Positions 11,256-21,315 of a DNA stretch of 64,000 bases are shown here, one piece after another. The stretch comes from Vibrio quintilis (GTDB lineage: Bacteria; Pseudomonadota; Gammaproteobacteria; Enterobacterales; Vibrionaceae): NCBI RefSeq assembly GCF_024529975.1, contig NZ_AP024898.1, forward strand, positions 930,001 to 994,000, in the 5' to 3' direction. Each line of letters starts with the position of its first letter. Position 1 is the first letter of the stretch. The position numbers and the translations under genes were made by a program. Under the pieces are notes generated by a model. That model searched no databases. It was not told the origin of the DNA and saw nothing but the letters and a program-made list of their open reading frames with translations.

Positions 11256-12086
11256 ATGAAAGATCCCAATGAAAAAAAACAAAAAGGAAATGATACAAGT
11301 TCATATCGTTCTGATGGTCTGAGTGCAGAGCAGATGTTAGAAGAATTATATGCTCAGTCTAATGATCCTAAAAGGAAAGCCACATTAGATGGGATTAAAA
11401 CAGCATGTGACGGTATTATTAATGCTGGCGGCATATTAAATTATGCTCGAGTGGCCGCTTTTGCTAAAGCACACTTAGCTGGTAAACCTTCATATTCAAC
11501 TATTACTAATCAGCGTAGCTTACGAGAATACATAGAATTACGAAAACGTGAGTATCGACTTTCCAAGCCAGAATATTTTCCTACTAAAGCCAGACCATCA
11601 ACTGACGAACAATTAGATCTTTCAGAACTCGACCCATATACTCGACGAAAAGTACTAAATATTATTCAACAGAACAAGATGTTAGAAAACATGCTCGCTG
11701 ATCTTACCGAACGTGCCATAAATAATTCAAGAAAACATCCAATTCGAGTTGCTGATGCAATTAGACTGGGACCAGACCCTAAAAATGGTTCATTACAATT
11801 ACCAAATAATTTTACTTCGAATACTAACAAAAGAAATAGAACTGAAAATACAGACATTTCAGATGATAATTCCAATATAGATATAACATTAGTTATAAAT
11901 ATTATTAAACGGCTATTAGATCTTGTTGAAATTGATGATCCAAATCGAACTCGTGCAACATTATTTTGGGAATATATCTCTGATGACCGTATCTTAACCG
12001 CAGAATGGAATGGTGGTGAACAAGAAATGCTTATTAGCCCAAAAGAACTAACTGAATTAAACTTGTTATTAACCAAAGTATGTTAA
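11256..12086 (+). CDS. gmtX: Gamma-mobile-trio protein GmtX
   Basis: This 276-residue protein starts 17 bases after gmtZ and completes the trio. The N-terminal part (about 20-110) looks like a DNA-binding module similar to those in recombinase accessory proteins: the stretch ILNYARVAAFAKAHLAGKPS followed by TITNQRSLREYI resembles helix-turn-helix sequence. The middle is lysine- and asparagine-rich. No catalytic motif is visible. Its role in the element is not known to me. Identification relies mainly on position and size. Confidence 0.75.
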   Translation: MKDPNEKKQKGNDTSSYRSDGLSAEQMLEELYAQSNDPKRKATLDGIKTACDGIINAGGILNYARVAAFAKAHLAGKPSYSTITNQRSLREYIELRKREYRLSKPEYFPTKARPSTDEQLDLSELDPYTRRKVLNIIQQNKMLENMLADLTERAINNSRKHPIRVADAIRLGPDPKNGSLQLPNNFTSNTNKRNRTENTDISDDNSNIDITLVINIIKRLLDLVEIDDPNRTRATLFWEYISDDRILTAEWNGGEQEMLISPKELTELNLLLTKVC

Positions 12087-12172
12087 AGTTAAAGCATATT
12101 ACGGTTAATAATTAAGCCTCTCTCGATTTAAGCCCAAATCAACTGTGAAGTGCAACACCGCACTCACCTATA

Positions 12173-13144
12173 TCAAACGGCTTTGTTATTATTTTTCAGT
12201 TTTTTTATATCAGTCGATGGCGGAGAACCAAATAATCGGCGATATTCTCGACTAAATTGACTTTGATTGTTATAGCCTACTCTTAACCCAGCAGTCGCCG
12301 CATCAACGAACTCAGTCATCATGATTCGGCGAGCTTCATGAAGACGGATCTGTTTTTGAAACTGTAGAGGGCTAATTTGCGTAATGGCTTTAAAATGGTG
12401 TTGTAGTGACGAGATGCTCATGTGAGCGTGATTTGCCAAGTCAGCTAATGTGAGAGGTTCATTGAATCTCTGTCTAATCAGGGAAATAACTTTTGATATC
12501 CTATTACTATGACTGTCAAAAATCGCCATCTGCGCAAGTATGGGGCCAGCTGAACTTCGTAATAATCGATAGATTATTTCTCTTTTAATCACAGGAGCCA
12601 TGAATTCTATGTCATGCGGAGCATCTAGCAATTTAACCAGCCGATAAATTGCTTCCAGCAGTTCCAGTGAATGTTCACATGCGAAAACTGACGTTTGCTG
12701 TTGCTCTTTTGTTCCAAATGACATTTTATAGCTGTGTTCAATCTGAACAGCTAAAGCGATATCTGCAACTTCCTGACGATCCAATCTAAATAGCATCCCC
12801 AAATATGGTTTTTCTTCCGTTGCATCTAAAATGATTCCTGCAGCTGGCAAAGTTTGAGTTATGAGTAAAAAAGAATCTTGATCATATCTATAAGTTTTTT
12901 CCGCAATAATCATATCTTTCGCACCCTGAACGATAATACACAGCGAAGGGTGATGGATCATATGCAAAGGTGGTTTAGCGTGCGAGGAACGAGCCAAAAC
13001 CAGGTTATCAATTTGTGAGTTTATCGTTGCATCTTGGGGAAGATGTTTGGCAAGTATCTGAGAGATCTGAGTTTGAATTCTTTCCTTTTGTAAATGTTCC
13101 TCATTTGGTTTAAATGGCGGAAACACATTTTCAATTACATTCAT
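12173..13144 (-). CDS. AraC family transcriptional regulator (AraC_N cupin type)
   Basis: This 323-residue regulator has an N-terminal AraC_N-type sensor domain (HHPSLCIIVQGAKD, YLGMLFRLD) and a C-terminal AraC DNA-binding domain (LTLADLANHAHMSISSLQHH; SQFSREYRRLFGSPPS). I use the ATG at 13144 because GAGGGG lies four bases before it. It is divergent from the truncated MFS gene, so it may have controlled that efflux pump. Regulators of this subtype often sit next to oxidoreductase or transporter genes. It may be cargo of the trio element or unrelated accessory DNA. Confidence 0.82.
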   Translation of the reverse strand: MNVIENVFPPFKPNEEHLQKERIQTQISQILAKHLPQDATINSQIDNLVLARSSHAKPPLHMIHHPSLCIIVQGAKDMIIAEKTYRYDQDSFLLITQTLPAAGIILDATEEKPYLGMLFRLDRQEVADIALAVQIEHSYKMSFGTKEQQQTSVFACEHSLELLEAIYRLVKLLDAPHDIEFMAPVIKREIIYRLLRSSAGPILAQMAIFDSHSNRISKVISLIRQRFNEPLTLADLANHAHMSISSLQHHFKAITQISPLQFQKQIRLHEARRIMMTEFVDAATAGLRVGYNNQSQFSREYRRLFGSPPSTDIKKLKNNNKAV

Positions 13145-13329
13145 AATTCCCCTCAAATATCGAATTTTCGATACTAATACTAGTACATAACTATACCCAC
13201 TAACAATAGGGTTACTATTTTGTGCAAAAATCCAAGATGAACAGACATGACTCAGCATCGATAAAATAAGAAGATCTCAATTAAAGCGACATCACAAAAT
13301 GTCATTGCAATTTTCACAAGGAGTTAATC

Positions 13330-13965
13330 TTGTCTACAGAATATGAAACACCCCCTAAAAAGCAGTGGTATATCATTGCTGTTCTGAGTCTGCTTATGGG
13401 ATATGCATCTATTTCAACTGATATGTACTTACCTGCACTCCCCTCAATGAGTCAAAGTTTGCAGATGAATGGTTGGAATGTTGAATTAACGATTTCCAGT
13501 TTCTTAATTGGACTGTGTACAGGTCAACTGTTCTGGGGGCCCATCAGTGATAACTATGGCCGTCGCCTGCCCATATTCGCAGGTATAACACTGTTTATCG
13601 TTGGTTCTATGGGATGCATTTTTTCAACAACGGTTCCCAGTATGATTCTTTGGCGAATTATACAAGCTTTGGGGGCAAGTACCGGGCCTGTACTTTCAAG
13701 AGCAATGGTTCAAGATCTTTTTTCTGGAAATGATCGAGCTAAAGTGTTTTCAAACTTAATAACGATTATGACGTTAGCTCCACTGATTGGCCCTTTACTC
13801 GGAGGACAAATCATACAATACAGCTCTTGGCGTACTATTTTCATTTTGTTGGTTTTTATCGGATTCATTACGTTATTTCTAATAGCAAAATTTCCAGAAT
13901 CATTCCCTAAAGAAAAACGAGATAAAACGCAGAAAAAAAGAATATTGAGAACTGTAGTGGCATAG
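13330..13965 (+). pseudogene. Bcr/CflA-type drug efflux MFS transporter, truncated by an IS
   Basis: The protein begins at TTG after AAGGAG and shows the first six membrane segments of a Bcr/CflA-type MFS exporter: STDMYLPALPSM in segment 1, the loop GPISDNYGRRLP, and RIIQALGASTGPVLSRAMVQDL. Family members have about 400 residues, but this one stops at 211, just where an IS3-type left end (TGAATTTGGTCAC) begins. The C-terminal six segments are not found to the right of the IS remnant. It is therefore a broken gene. Confidence 0.85.
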
Positions 13966-13982
13966 TGAATTTGGTCACTTAG

Positions 13983-14600
<618 letters not shown>

Positions 14601-14643
14601 CCATTACAGGTATTCCTCATAAGTTTAGCACCGAAATTCGGGT

Positions 14644-15372
14644 CTAATCTTCTTTTACAAGATAACGCATCCATACTGTACTATTATCTTGAACTTCAAC
14701 ATTTATTAATTTAAAACAAACTACTTTATTCTCATTAATTAACTGTTCACTGGTAGAAAATAACGATGATGAATCTGAATTGCCATCAGCTACCGAGGCA
14801 ATAACAATACTAAGTTCATCGCACATACCAGCCTGAATAAATGACCAGTTAAGTATCGCGCCACCACCAAGCATTAATGTTCTAATACCAAAAAGATTTT
14901 TAAGTTTGCTCATAGCGACTTCATAATCAAGTGAATTGCTACCGGCAATAATATATGAGACACCTAGATTACGTAGAAACTGTTTATACGCATTACTGGC
15001 TTTTTCTGTCAGTACTTCAAGGACATGTGCTGTCGTTTCCCGATAATTTAGCGTATTGCTATCCCAGGCTAATTTCCCTGATGGGTCAACAGAAATATAA
15101 TATTTTTCGGCATTACTATCTGCAACAAAATCACCTACAGGAACTGGTTCGTATGTTTCAGGTAAGTCAGGAACTTTATAAAACGTAAAATTATCGTCTG
15201 TTGTTACTCGTCCTGATAACCAGCCCTGATGTTGGTAATATCTAGTTTTACCAAATGCAATCTCATAAAAAGTATCAGCAGCAGAAGTATACTCTGGTAA
15301 GTTTTTAAAATTTCCGACGATTTTGCCATCTATCGACGTAATCATATGGCAAAAAATATAAGGTCTATCCAT
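14644..15372 (-). CDS. RibD C-terminal domain / dihydrofolate reductase-like oxidoreductase
   Basis: This 242-residue cytoplasmic enzyme belongs to the RibD_C family of NADPH-dependent reductases. The start MDRPYIFCHMITSIDGKI is the typical opening strand, and RTLMLGGGAILNWSFIQAGMCDEL is the nucleotide-binding and helix segment found near the end of the domain. No deaminase domain is present, so it is not full-length RibD. The substrate cannot be told. It ends at the junction with the truncated IS3 element, and its upstream neighbour is a fragment of an aldo/keto reductase, so it may be a survivor of an oxidoreductase cluster. Confidence 0.75.
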   Translation of the reverse strand: MDRPYIFCHMITSIDGKIVGNFKNLPEYTSAADTFYEIAFGKTRYYQHQGWLSGRVTTDDNFTFYKVPDLPETYEPVPVGDFVADSNAEKYYISVDPSGKLAWDSNTLNYRETTAHVLEVLTEKASNAYKQFLRNLGVSYIIAGSNSLDYEVAMSKLKNLFGIRTLMLGGGAILNWSFIQAGMCDELSIVIASVADGNSDSSSLFSTSEQLINENKVVCFKLINVEVQDNSTVWMRYLVKED

Positions 15373-15455
15373 TTTTAAATTTCCTAATTACTTTATCGTT
15401 AGAAATACATTTTTATTTGTCTAATTGATTTTTATGTAACCAACGATTTAATTCA

Positions 15456-15554
<99 letters not shown>

Positions 15555-15702
15555 TTATACGAATCTGAATATCATTAATTAACAGCAGAAATACGAATAT
15601 ACTTATCAGATATAAGGCATAATAAACTAAGTTGAATATACTCAAATTTAGAATGGAAATTCATCAGTTCGTAAATTTATTCTAAGGAATCTAGCATCAA
15701 TA

Positions 15703-17103
15703 CATAGACTGGACCTTAAGCATTAAGTTTTTCATAAATACCATCTAAGGTCCTGTCTTTCTTAGATTTTCGTTGTTGTGATTTAAGTGCGTTGTTCGAT
15801 ATATATCGAATAGCCCAGTCCAAGTGATTTGTTATTTCTGACAGAGCTTGATGACAGTAAGCCGTTAATATCGGGAGTAACCAGACATCAACATTTTTGG
15901 CCGCTTTGTATACCGATACGCTTTTGGCACTTTGAAGAGCAATACTTCTCCTCAGTATTAATGCCAGAAGGCTTGCCCAGACCAATCCCTCAACAATGGC
16001 TTTTTGTGCTGTTGCAAAGCGCTGCCAGTTCGTGTCCGACTTTAGCTCTTTAAACAGCAACTCAATTTGCCAGCGGCAGCGATAAATTGCCATGACATCA
16101 TCGGTTGAATACGATTCTCTTGGCAAATTAGTGAGCCAGATGCAATAACGTTTTTCTTCAGTAAACCAACGCCTTATGAGTCGAAACTCCTGTTTCCCTC
16201 TACGTACTGTTAGCTCAAGAATAGCGGAACGATTTGTTTGTCGACAGACGTCTTTAAGAGCTTTTCCGACCAATTTTGGGAAGCGTCGCCCTTTGCCATT
16301 ACGAGCTTCAACAATGATAGGATTCAAAGACTTACCACCACGGACAAGGAAGTAGCCTCTGTGCTGATTAATTTGCTCAAAATAATCAAAGTCTACGTAA
16401 CCGGCATCAGCCAATAACAGCTTGTTTCGCAACGTTTGGGATTGAGGTAAATAGGCTCGTTCAGAGGCAGTATCTGCCGTGATGGTCATAGCGGTCGGAG
16501 ATAGACCAGACAAAGACATTGTCATATGACATTCGATAGCTGCTGGTTTTCTTTTGAATCGACTAGGGAATACTTCCCCCAGTCCATCATGAACTCGGAA
16601 CGAGCTGCCATCTTGCAGTAAAACCTCATCAAAACAGGCTAACTTTTGAGGTTGAGCAGGAGTTTCTAACTGGGAGAACTGTGCAATAGCAGACTTTACA
16701 AGTGATTTCATAAAGTTAGGAAACTCATCTTTACGAAGCTGATTATGAAATGGTTTATAGGCGACATTATCTTTTTCACTCAAACACATGCCATTAAATT
16801 GTCGGTGCAAATCGGCGATAGAATGACAGTTCCCCTTACTGAGGGCAGCAATTAAGCTTAAAACTAATTGAAGAGGTTGGATCGCTCGTTCCCGCTGAAT
16901 AAATCCGGTCCATTTAGCAGAATTAGTAATAAAATCAGCATTAAAGAATTGCGTTAACTGGTGTTTTAAAGAGATAATTGTCGTCGGCTTCATGGCTTGG
17001 TTTGGTTGTTGTTTGGCGATAATTATCTGATCATAAATGAAGCCTTTTTTCTACCTAAAATTCAAAGAAAAATAATCAGTTAAGTCTTAAGATCCTGTCT
17101 ATG
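15703..17103. mobile_element. IS4-family insertion sequence, apparently complete
   Basis: The left end CATAGACTGGACCTTAAG (15703-15720) and the reverse complement of the right end at 17086-17103 agree at 16 of 18 positions, which fits terminal inverted repeats. One intact transposase gene fills the space, and its stop codon lies inside the left repeat. No clear target duplication was seen in the flanks, so the insertion may be old or the outer boundary may differ by a few bases. Confidence 0.8.
15716..16993 (-). CDS. IS4-family transposase
   Basis: This 425-residue DDE transposase cuts and pastes the surrounding IS. The catalytic acid positions are visible in DEVLLQDGSSFRVHDG, LLLADAGYVDFDYF and the IS4 signature YRCRWQIELLFKELKSD, with the Y-R-E-K pattern. 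There is no frameshift, so it is probably active. The N-terminal region with RERAIQPLQLVLSLIAALSK is typical of IS4 relatives common in vibrios. Confidence 0.93.
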   Translation of the reverse strand: MKPTTIISLKHQLTQFFNADFITNSAKWTGFIQRERAIQPLQLVLSLIAALSKGNCHSIADLHRQFNGMCLSEKDNVAYKPFHNQLRKDEFPNFMKSLVKSAIAQFSQLETPAQPQKLACFDEVLLQDGSSFRVHDGLGEVFPSRFKRKPAAIECHMTMSLSGLSPTAMTITADTASERAYLPQSQTLRNKLLLADAGYVDFDYFEQINQHRGYFLVRGGKSLNPIIVEARNGKGRRFPKLVGKALKDVCRQTNRSAILELTVRRGKQEFRLIRRWFTEEKRYCIWLTNLPRESYSTDDVMAIYRCRWQIELLFKELKSDTNWQRFATAQKAIVEGLVWASLLALILRRSIALQSAKSVSVYKAAKNVDVWLLPILTAYCHQALSEITNHLDWAIRYISNNALKSQQRKSKKDRTLDGIYEKLNA

Positions 17104-17170
17104 AACACCCTCTAATGAAGAGGCATGTGCTACACTCGAATTGCCAGATTCACCTTAACCTAGAAATGAA

Positions 17171-17311
17171 TTAAAACGCAAAATCTACATTTCCATTGCC
17201 GTTAACTATGCCTTGAATAGCATTTATGTCATAAATATACTGAGTGTGACACCGATACTCAGATATATCACTGAAGATCGGTATCGTAACTTTATAGGAA
17301 AAAACGATATT
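17171..17311 (-). pseudogene. C-terminal fragment of an unknown protein
   Basis: A 46-codon frame without a start codon runs from an upstream stop and ends INAIQGIVNGNGNVDFAF. It looks like a strand-rich C-terminus cut off by the adjoining IS4 element, but I cannot name its family. The rest of the 17104-17460 gap is AT-rich and shows nothing recognisable. Confidence 0.35.
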
Positions 17312-17460
17312 TCATACATTATGTTCTTGCTTTGCCACTTCATCTATAGCGAAAGGTAAAAAATTACATAGTAAATTTTAGCTCCTAATTCTCTAAAATA
17401 ATTAGAGCATTAAATATATTCATTCTTACATAACCATTAGATTTTAAATTTATAATCTGC

Positions 17461-18372
17461 TTACATAATATTTAAAAATGCTGCCCCACGAACACCACCA
17501 GAATCACCATATTTTGCTTTTATTATTCTAGGACTCTTAGCTATTGGAAGAAGATATTTAGATATACGTTGAGGTAGTTCATCGTAAATTAAATTAAAAT
17601 TGGATAATCCTCCACCCAATACAACCACATTGGGATCATAAGCCGTAAATATATTCCCCAAGCAAATTGCCAAGACTTCCATAAAACGCTCGACATGCTC
17701 TACCGCTTTATAATCATCACAATCATATGCATGAATAATATCTACTGCTTTCCTTTTTTCTCCAAAATAATGCTCATATAGTAGTTCGAATCCGCGTCCG
17801 GATAGATAATTATCTATACATCCGCTTTTACCACAACCACAATTAAATAAAGGTGCTTTATCTGAACCTAGATAAAACCAGGCATCAATAGGTAAACGGA
17901 TATGACCAATTTCACCGGCTACATTATTCTTTCCGGAAAAAACTTTTCCATGATGAATCAATCCCCCTCCAAAACCGGTACCTAAAATCAACCCCATAAC
18001 AAATGACTCTTCTTTTAGTTCGTCATCCCATGCTTCAGACAGCGCAAAACAATTCGCATCATTTTCAATTTTAACCTCGCGTCTAATTTTCAATTCAAGA
18101 TCTGAACGCAACGGTCTTCCATTCGCAGAAAGAACATTTGCAGTCAACACTGTACTGTCATCCGCATTTTCTATTCCGGGTAACCCCAAACCAATCAAAC
18201 CTTTTGATCCAAATTTAAAGTCATATTTTTCAACAAGTTCAGCAAGAACGGTTAACAACTTTTCATAATTACCTGTTGGAGTCTGAATTCGCTCAATTGC
18301 TACTCGTTCTAGATTTTCATTAAATGCACCAAATTCAATTTTGGTGCCACCAATATCAAAACCGTAATACAT
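17461..18372 (-). CDS. ROK family sugar kinase, NagK-like
   Basis: This cytoplasmic kinase phosphorylates a hexose or N-acetylhexosamine with ATP. It opens with the ATP-loop [15 protein letters not shown], has [16 protein letters not shown] and [10 protein letters not shown], and carries the ROK zinc motif [17 protein letters not shown]. Its 303 residues equal E. coli NagK (N-acetylglucosamine kinase), which it resembles throughout. It sits in line after a mannanase gene, so here it more likely handles glucose or mannose released from glucomannan; that is inference. It is the last gene of a minus-strand group starting at 20987. Confidence 0.85.
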   Translation of the reverse strand: MYYGFDIGGTKIEFGAFNENLERVAIERIQTPTGNYEKLLTVLAELVEKYDFKFGSKGLIGLGLPGIENADDSTVLTANVLSANGRPLRSDLELKIRREVKIENDANCFALSEAWDDELKEESFVMGLILGTGFGGGLIHHGKVFSGKNNVAGEIGHIRLPIDAWFYLGSDKAPLFNCGCGKSGCIDNYLSGRGFELLYEHYFGEKRKAVDIIHAYDCDDYKAVEHVERFMEVLAICLGNIFTAYDPNVVVLGGGLSNFNLIYDELPQRISKYLLPIAKSPRIIKAKYGDSGGVRGAAFLNIM

Positions 18373-18409
18373 ACAAAATATATAATCCTATTATCTACTA
18401 AATTTGAAT

Positions 18410-19603
18410 TTATCTATCTGCCGATGAACCATGAACAACACAAGATGTCTTATTTTCCCAACCCCAGCCATCTCCATCTGGATCTGAAGTTGAAGAAGCA
18501 CAATAAGGAGAACCATTAGGCGCTTTTTCATTTGAATTTTTAACTATACAGCTTTGATTATTCTCCCATCCCCATCCATCACCATCTGGATCTGAGGTTG
18601 AAGAACTACATACTGGATATTCATCAGAAGAAGTTCCGGTATAAATTGTCGCTATTTTTGATGTGGTATTTATACCATTAGAACCATAAACAAGTATATT
18701 TCCCCATGAAGTTAATGAATTTTTATTCCAATTATTTACAATATCTAAATCTGCAGTGGCAGAATTATTTCCAGACCAAGACCAGCCAATATATCCAACA
18801 TTTAATGTTTCGCAACGCTCCATAATTGATTTTTCATCGACATTTGAACCTTTATGATTTGCGGCAAACTCACCTACAACTAATGCTAACCCCTTATTTA
18901 TAAATGACGTAATATAATTATTTACAGTGTCATAATTTCCATACACTTCATACATATGAACACTAAAGATTGTATTATGTTTCGGATCTGAATCGAATAC
19001 AGATTGAGCATTATTCAACATAACGCTTTGCCAATCTTGCCCCCAATTAGGAGCATCTACCATTAAAGTATGATTAAGACCCGCATTTCTTAACGTCGAA
19101 ATCGCGTTTTGGGTCTGAGTAATCCATGCGCTCTCCTTCTGATCATTACCAAAAGGCTCATTTCCCAAGTTAATGATAATATAATCTTCCTGACCTATGA
19201 GTTTATCTTTTATTTCAAGCCAGTAATCAGCAGCAGATGCTAAATTAGCAGCACTATCATCTTCACCATATCCAGTAGTATCATGAACCTCTAAGATAGC
19301 TATTAAATGATTTTGTTTTGCTAATTGGATAATATTTTCAACATCTTCAGCACTATTTTTATTCCAACGATGTCCGTTGCTTAATACTATTCGTACCGTA
19401 TTTGCTCCAGTTGAAGCGATTCCATTTATAGCATCATTTAATTTATCTGGATACCATGAATGTGCATGGTTGATACCTCTTATAACAAAAGGGCTACCAT
19501 TACCTTCATATAACACGCCTCCGGAAACATATAAACCGGCATAAGAAATAGAGGATGTACATAAAAGTCCCAATATTATTAATACTGTTTTAATCAATTT
19601 CAT
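18410..19603 (-). CDS. Secreted GH5 endo-1,4-beta-mannanase with two CBM10-like repeats
   Basis: This enzyme cleaves mannan outside the cell. A signal peptide ends after SYA (about residue 22). The GH5 domain (about 25-310) has the acid/base Glu149 in LGNEP and the nucleophile Glu245 in VVGEFA, with RGINHAHSWYP typical of bacterial subfamily 8 mannanases. The tail holds two near-identical modules (about 333-358 and 367-392) with the core DPDGDGWGWEN between cysteines, like the cellulose-binding CBM10. The gene follows the solute-binding protein after a hairpin, which fits export of the enzyme and import of its products from one unit. Confidence 0.88.
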   Translation of the reverse strand: MKLIKTVLIILGLLCTSSISYAGLYVSGGVLYEGNGSPFVIRGINHAHSWYPDKLNDAINGIASTGANTVRIVLSNGHRWNKNSAEDVENIIQLAKQNHLIAILEVHDTTGYGEDDSAANLASAADYWLEIKDKLIGQEDYIIINLGNEPFGNDQKESAWITQTQNAISTLRNAGLNHTLMVDAPNWGQDWQSVMLNNAQSVFDSDPKHNTIFSVHMYEVYGNYDTVNNYITSFINKGLALVVGEFAANHKGSNVDEKSIMERCETLNVGYIGWSWSGNNSATADLDIVNNWNKNSLTSWGNILVYGSNGINTTSKIATIYTGTSSDEYPVCSSSTSDPDGDGWGWENNQSCIVKNSNEKAPNGSPYCASSTSDPDGDGWGWENKTSCVVHGSSADR

Positions 19604-19654
19604 ATCTATATCCTTAACTGATATTTATGGGAAGTTTTCGAATAGCTATAAATA

Positions 19655-19677
19655 AGGCCGTTAATTCTAAACGGCCT
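19655..19677 (-). terminator. Hairpin between binding-protein and mannanase genes
   Basis: AGGCCGTT (19655-19662) pairs with AACGGCCT (19670-19677), and the minus-strand continuation TATTTAT is only weakly T-rich. This is probably a partial terminator or mRNA-stabilising stem that keeps the binding protein more abundant than the enzymes downstream, as in malE-type operons. Confidence 0.55.
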
Positions 19678-19712
19678 GAATAGTGGCTGACTTATATTTT
19701 CTCTAAGAATAA

Positions 19713-20987
19713 TTATTTCATAACGCGTTTTTTAGCACGTTCCCAACGTGAATCGAGTTTTTCAAGTGCTTTATTAAAATCACCAGATGTAATAACATCC
19801 TGAATATAGCCACCTGAATAAAAATCAATTTTCGAACGATTAGTTACTGCAATAAATGTCGATGAGTTAACTGGAGTCTGAATAACTTTAGGGTTGTAAC
19901 TCATGTATTCTTTAAGTTGTTCTAATGATGGTTTTTTCGATTTCAGGGTAGGAATAAAACCAGCAATCTTTTCAAAATCCGACTTTTCAATCAAGAATTT
20001 AAGATAAGCTTTAGCTGTTTCTTTATTTTTTGAGAACTTACTAACAGCATAACCCCAGTCATGGTTCATTTGAGCATTTAATTCACCAGACTCATTCGAA
20101 GGCATTGGCATAAATCCAATATTATTTGAATCAGCTCCACGTTCAATAACCTGAGGAATTACCCAAGTTCCCAGGTAATACATAGCTGCATCGCCTTTCG
20201 CAAAAGAATTTTTTGAATCTTCCCATGAATTTGTCATCAAGTCTTTTTCTGTCAATCCATCATCGATTAACTTTTTAAGAACACTCAATGATTTATGATA
20301 TGAAGTTTCACCAGAAAATGGCTTATCTTGCTTAAGCATTTTTTCGTAAACGCTATCATTACCTTCTGCAATCAAAGGGAATTTATCCCATTGTTGTAGT
20401 GGCCACTGTGCTCCAAAGTTGATGTATAACGGAATTTTACCATTAGCTTTAATCTTTTCTGCTGCATCAAAAAAATCAGATAATGTTTTGATGGGAACAT
20501 GAACCCCTGCATTTTTCAAAACCTGTTTGTTATAAACAAGCCCTTCAACAGAGTTTCCCATTGAAATGCCGTAAGCTTTACCATCATTTTCCCAGGCATC
20601 GTAAAAATAAACCTGATCAGAACGATAGAGATTATTTAAAGGTTCATAGAAGTTTTTGTACTGTTCAGATGGAACCGACGGAAGAATTAATACCAAGTCG
20701 CCATAATCACCTGTATTCATACGAGGACGAATCCCACCTTGATAGTCAGCGAAGCCCACTACCTTAACTTCTGTCACTTTAGGATAAAGCTCTTTAAATT
20801 CATTTTCATAACGTTTGTATACACCAGACTCAACCAAATCTGTACGGTTGGTGTAGAAAGTAATCGAGCCCTGCACTAAAGCTTTATCAATTCCGTCGGT
20901 TACTTCGGCATTGGCAACATTGCTAGCTGCAAAGGAAATCGCACATGCCATTATCGTTTTTGTAATCATAGTTACAACTGGTTTCAT
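19713..20987 (-). CDS. ABC transporter sugar-binding protein (probable mannooligosaccharide)
   Basis: This periplasmic solute-binding protein of the MalE/UgpB-like family 1 has 424 residues. The signal peptide ends near ANA (residue 27). The mature part begins with the usual strand GSITFYTNRTDL, and GDAAMYYLGTWVIPQ is the family's conserved hinge segment. No permease adjoins it; the matching permeases and ATPase are probably those at 55.3-60.1 kb, which share the same operator motif. The substrate is inferred from the mannanase downstream and the divergent mannanase upstream. Confidence 0.85.
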   Translation of the reverse strand: MKPVVTMITKTIMACAISFAASNVANAEVTDGIDKALVQGSITFYTNRTDLVESGVYKRYENEFKELYPKVTEVKVVGFADYQGGIRPRMNTGDYGDLVLILPSVPSEQYKNFYEPLNNLYRSDQVYFYDAWENDGKAYGISMGNSVEGLVYNKQVLKNAGVHVPIKTLSDFFDAAEKIKANGKIPLYINFGAQWPLQQWDKFPLIAEGNDSVYEKMLKQDKPFSGETSYHKSLSVLKKLIDDGLTEKDLMTNSWEDSKNSFAKGDAAMYYLGTWVIPQVIERGADSNNIGFMPMPSNESGELNAQMNHDWGYAVSKFSKNKETAKAYLKFLIEKSDFEKIAGFIPTLKSKKPSLEQLKEYMSYNPKVIQTPVNSSTFIAVTNRSKIDFYSGGYIQDVITSGDFNKALEKLDSRWERAKKRVMK

Positions 20988-21044
20988 TCTTTCTCTCCAC
21001 TTCTATCTTATTAGAGATTCTTAATTATTTTCCACCCAACAAAA

Positions 21045-21058
21045 TATTAACGTTACGA
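21045..21058. promoter_or_regulatory. LacI-type operator, proximal to binding-protein gene
   Basis: TATTAACGTTACGA shares the central AACGTT and the right half-site with the motif TCGTAACGTTACGA found before other mannan genes. It lies 58 bases before the binding-protein start. Confidence 0.6.
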
Positions 21059-21088
21059 TTATTAAAAACCACCCACAAATTGTTGTTA

Positions 21089-21104
21089 CGTGACCATTAT
21101 CACT
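21089..21104. promoter_or_regulatory. CRP-like site between divergent mannan operons
   Basis: CGTGACCATTATCACT fits the CRP pattern TGTGA-N6-TCACA at 8 of 10 positions and lies between the two operators of this 328-base divergent intergenic region. Control by carbon status is expected for such genes. Confidence 0.5.
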
Positions 21105-21235
21105 TACATATTTCACAACAAAACATCAATAAGGCTTTATCTCTTTATTATCAATATGTTATTTACAAAGCCATTATTTGCACTTTAAGTGAACAATCTC
21201 ACACTTCATCTAATAAATTGAGCAAAGACACAAAA

Positions 21236-21249
21236 TCGAAACGTTACCA
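21236..21249. promoter_or_regulatory. LacI-type operator upstream of large mannanase
   Basis: TCGAAACGTTACCA matches the 14-base motif at 12 positions. It lies 67 bases before the mannanase start and 191 bases centre to centre from the operator at 21045, close to a whole number of helical turns, so looping is possible. Confidence 0.65.
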
Positions 21250-21315
21250 TTAATATAAAGACAGATTTTGTTGATAATTAAAAAAGGAATAACAACTAAA
21301 CATTAAGGACAAGAG

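Larger units (their letters stand above)
5450..12100 (+). mobile_element. Gamma-mobile-trio (GMT) recombinase module inserted in nrdD (right end not resolved)
   Basis: Homology to nrdD stops at 5449 and AT-rich sequence begins TAAGGGACCCCTCT. About 115 bases later three closely spaced same-strand genes encode two different tyrosine-recombinase-like proteins and a smaller partner. This is the composition of the gamma-mobile-trio elements (GmtY, GmtZ, GmtX) reported from vibrios and other gammaproteobacteria, which carry defence and toxin cargo. The left end is fixed by the nrdD break. The right end given here is only the end of the trio; cargo may extend further. The 5' end of nrdD that should mark the far side is not in the window. 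Confidence 0.72.

Noticed and set aside
5450..12100. Tn7-like transposon or prophage integrase
   Set aside because: No TnsABC-type DDE transposase, AAA+ ATPase or phage structural gene is present; two large tyrosine recombinases and a small partner fit the mobile trio better.
12120..12165. Sequence ATCAACTGTGAAGTGCAACA after gmtX resembling an IS30-type terminal repeat
   Set aside because: No matching partner end and no transposase nearby, so I could not support an element.
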